Origin: JADJSS01 sp046329815
GTDB taxonomy: Bacteria; Bacteroidota; Bacteroidia; Chitinophagales; JADIYW01
Assembly (NCBI GenBank): GCA_046329815.1
Contig: JAXLTY010000001.1
Location: 744,001 to 808,000, forward strand
Length of the DNA stretch: 64,000 nucleotides
Reading direction: 5' to 3'
A model generated the notes under the pieces. That model was not told where the DNA came from, ran no database searches, and was given only the letters and a program-made list of their open reading frames with translations. Of this stretch, positions 62,252 to 64,000 are shown piece after piece (within the stretch, counting starts at the first letter, position 1; every line of letters starts with the position of its first letter). The position numbers were made by a program, and so were the translations under genes.

Positions 62252-62695
62252 ATGCTTTCTAAAAAGACAAAATATGCTATAAATGCCTTGGTTTACCTGG
62301 CAAAAAAACCGCCAAAAGAACCGGTTTTGATCAGTGAAATTGCTGAACATGAGCACATTCCGAAGAAATTTCTCGAAACAATCTTGCTGGATTTGCGCAA
62401 TGCAGGCATTTTAAATTCTAAAAAAGGAAAAGGCGGCGGCTACTATTTAATAAAGAAACCAAGCGAAGTTAATTTGGCTGAAATCATCCGTTATTTTGAC
62501 GGTGCGATTGGTTTGTTGCCTTGCGTGACACATAAATATTACGAAAAATGTGAAGAATGCGAAGATGAAGTTACTTGTGGTATTCGCCATGCGTTTTTGC
62601 AGATTCGAAATGAAACAGTTGAATTATTGAAAAAAGATACGTTGGAAAAAATTATTAAGAACGAAGAAAAGCTGAAGAAAAATGCTGACAAATGA
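62252..62695 (+). CDS. Rrf2 family transcriptional regulator
   Basis: A 147-residue winged-helix regulator. The recognition region (HIPKKFLETILLDLRNAGIL) and the wing KGKGGGYYLIK are typical. The Cys-rich segment LLPCVTHKYYEKCEECEDEVTCGIR, seen as YEKCEECEDEVTCG, places four Cys as in Fe-S sensing members such as IscR and NsrR. It may sense iron-sulfur status or nitric oxide; targets are unknown. The next gene overlaps it by 14 nt, so they are co-expressed. Confidence 0.87.
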   Translation: MLSKKTKYAINALVYLAKKPPKEPVLISEIAEHEHIPKKFLETILLDLRNAGILNSKKGKGGGYYLIKKPSEVNLAEIIRYFDGAIGLLPCVTHKYYEKCEECEDEVTCGIRHAFLQIRNETVELLKKDTLEKIIKNEEKLKKNADK

Positions 62696-63341
62696 AACGC
62701 TGAAATTCCTGAAAGAATTAAGCAAAAACAACAACAAAGAATGGTTTGAAAAAAACCGAAAACGATATGACAATGCACAAACTGAAATCAAAAATTTTAT
62801 TGCTGAATGGATAAAAAATTATGGCAAAAAAGATGAAAGTATTGCTCACTTAGATCCAAAAAAATGTATTTTCAGAATTAATCGTGATGTACGTTTTTCT
62901 GCTGATAAATCGCCGTACAAAACCAATTTGGGCGCGTATTTAACCAAAGGCGGAAAAAACACCAACCTTGCCGGTTTTTATTTACATATTGAGCCAAATG
63001 GTTGCTTTTTCGGTGCCGGAAATTATATGCCAATGCCGGATCAATTAACCAAAATAAGACAAGAAATTGACTATAATTTTTCAGATTTTAATAAAATCAT
63101 ATCCGCTAAAAAATTTAAAGATCATTTTGGTGAATTAAGTGTAGAAAATAAATTAAAGCGACCGCCAAAAGGTTACGATGAAAACAATGCTGCGATTGAA
63201 TATTTAAAATTAAAAGGTTTTACCGTTTTCAAGAAATTAACAGACGAAGAAATTACATCGAAAGATTTAGTAAAAACAATTACTGAACTTTCTGCCACGG
63301 CAAAACCATTCATTGACTTTTTGAATGCTGCTGTTGAGTAG
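62682..63341 (+). CDS. DUF2461 family protein
   Basis: The 219-residue protein matches the DUF2461/TIGR02453 pattern: FLKELSKNNNKEWFEKNRKRYD, FRINRDVRFSADKSPYKTNLGA and GFYLHIEPNGCFFGAGNYMP. It is cytoplasmic, and its function is not established. The overlap with the Rrf2 gene suggests translational coupling. Confidence 0.88.
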   Translation: MLTNETLKFLKELSKNNNKEWFEKNRKRYDNAQTEIKNFIAEWIKNYGKKDESIAHLDPKKCIFRINRDVRFSADKSPYKTNLGAYLTKGGKNTNLAGFYLHIEPNGCFFGAGNYMPMPDQLTKIRQEIDYNFSDFNKIISAKKFKDHFGELSVENKLKRPPKGYDENNAAIEYLKLKGFTVFKKLTDEEITSKDLVKTITELSATAKPFIDFLNAAVE

Positions 63342-63425
63342 ATTCTTCTTTTACCAAAACCTTAATAAAACATTGTTATCGCACTGATAATAAAATATCT
63401 TTTGGATAATTACTATTTTTGATTT

Positions 63426-64000
63426 ATGGCAAAAGAAGTTTCATTTCCGAAAGAAAAAATCAGGATATTATTGTTAGAAGGTTTGCATCAGTCTGCTTTT
63501 AACGAGTTTCATAAAAAAGGGTACACCACCATCGACAGCTATAAAGAAGCAATGACTGAAGAAGAATTGCTGGCTTGTATCGAAAATTATCACATCATCG
63601 GAATTCGCTCCAAAACTACTTTAACGGCTGCCGTTTTAGAAAAAGCTAAACGATTAATGACCATCGGTTGTTTCTGCATTGGAACCAATCAGGTTGACAT
63701 GAAAAAAGCGACCGAATTAGGCATTCCTGTTTTCAATTCACCCTATTCTAATACGCGTTCTGTTGCTGAATTGATTATTGGAAATTCAATTATGTTGCTA
63801 CGTGGCATTCCGCAAAAAAACAAATACATGCATGAAGGCAACTGGCAAAAAACAGCAAAAAACAGTTACGAATTGCGCGGCAAAACGATAGGTATTGTTG
63901 GTTATGGACATATCGGCACACAGGTTTCTGTGATGGCTGAAAGCATGGGCTTGAAAGTGATTTATTTTGACATAGAACCGAAACTGCCTTTAGGAAATGC
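63426..64000 (+). CDS. serA: D-3-phosphoglycerate dehydrogenase, 3'-truncated by window edge
   Basis: SerA performs the first step of serine synthesis, oxidising 3-phosphoglycerate. The frame is open to the window edge. Visible blocks are KIRILLLEGLHQSAFNEF, IGIRSKTTLT, the substrate region FNSPYSNTRSVAELIIG and the Rossmann motif KTIGIVGYGHIGTQ. The C-terminal catalytic Glu-His and any ACT domain are beyond the window. A -7-like TATTTTTG lies just before the start. It is likely SerA rather than another 2-hydroxyacid dehydrogenase because of the NSPYSNTRSVAE motif. Confidence 0.88.
   Translation, partial: MAKEVSFPKEKIRILLLEGLHQSAFNEFHKKGYTTIDSYKEAMTEEELLACIENYHIIGIRSKTTLTAAVLEKAKRLMTIGCFCIGTNQVDMKKATELGIPVFNSPYSNTRSVAELIIGNSIMLLRGIPQKNKYMHEGNWQKTAKNSYELRGKTIGIVGYGHIGTQVSVMAESMGLKVIYFDIEPKLPLGN

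Overview
The window is AT-rich chromosomal DNA from a member of the Bacteroidota, most likely a Chitinophagales/Saprospiria-type lineage. The evidence is a full-length SprA in the order ruvA-sprA-gcvH-vanZ, a GldB lipoprotein, a protein with a type IX secretion (T9SS) sorting domain, a HYC_CC_PP family protein, and several promoters with the Bacteroidota -33 TTG / -7 TAnnTTTG layout. I found no rRNA or tRNA genes, no CRISPR array and no prophage.

Layout. 1-4.9 kb: the end of an acyltransferase, a predicted beta-barrel protein, an acyl-CoA dehydrogenase, a DoxX-like protein and a GNAT acetyltransferase. 4.9-11.7 kb: a TPP riboswitch followed by a long thiamine operon (thiS, lipoprotein, thiC, membrane protein, transglutaminase-like lipoprotein, ThiE/TenI-like paralogue, thiD, thiE). 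Three genes of unknown function are embedded in it, and thiG/thiH/thiF are absent. 11.7-17.6 kb: a minus-strand cell-surface operon with two acyltransferase-3 proteins and two paralogous GT-C-like membrane proteins; a third paralogue lies at 56.3-57.9 kb. 17.6-24.9 kb: a fused tandem SDR protein, Lon protease, a DUF3472-type lipoprotein and a PlsC-like acyltransferase. 24.9-26.0 kb: an intact IS982-family element with inverted repeats and a target duplication. 26.0-29.5 kb: a probable copper/heavy-metal locus (HYC_CC_PP protein, TonB-dependent receptor, Cys-rich lipoprotein, HMA-domain protein). 29.6-32.2 kb: a zinc metalloprotease.

32.2-37.2 kb: the translation block rplM-rpsI-rpsB-tsf and pyrH, frr, all on the minus strand, with a VapBC-like toxin-antitoxin pair and a small lipoprotein inserted between tsf and pyrH. 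37.3-48.5 kb: ruvA-sprA-gcvH-vanZ-TPR-DUF4286, also on the minus strand. 48.5-53.2 kb: an accessory module bounded by two identical 59-bp direct repeats. It holds a frameshifted gene, a seven-copy 43-nt tandem array, a polytopic membrane protein and a T9SS-exported glycosidase-like protein. 53.3-64 kb: a LysM transglycosylase, a DUF6929-like protein, the third GT-C paralogue, NAD synthetase, GldB, an MBL hydrolase, an Rrf2 regulator, DUF2461 and the start of serA.

The most unusual signals are non-coding: the 59-bp repeats bounding the accessory module, the 43-nt array whose units can each close a short stem with partly compensatory changes, and a dispersed family of 7-nt-periodic repeats seen at six places. 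One member of that family sits in frame inside a thiamine-operon gene and adds a heptapeptide repeat.
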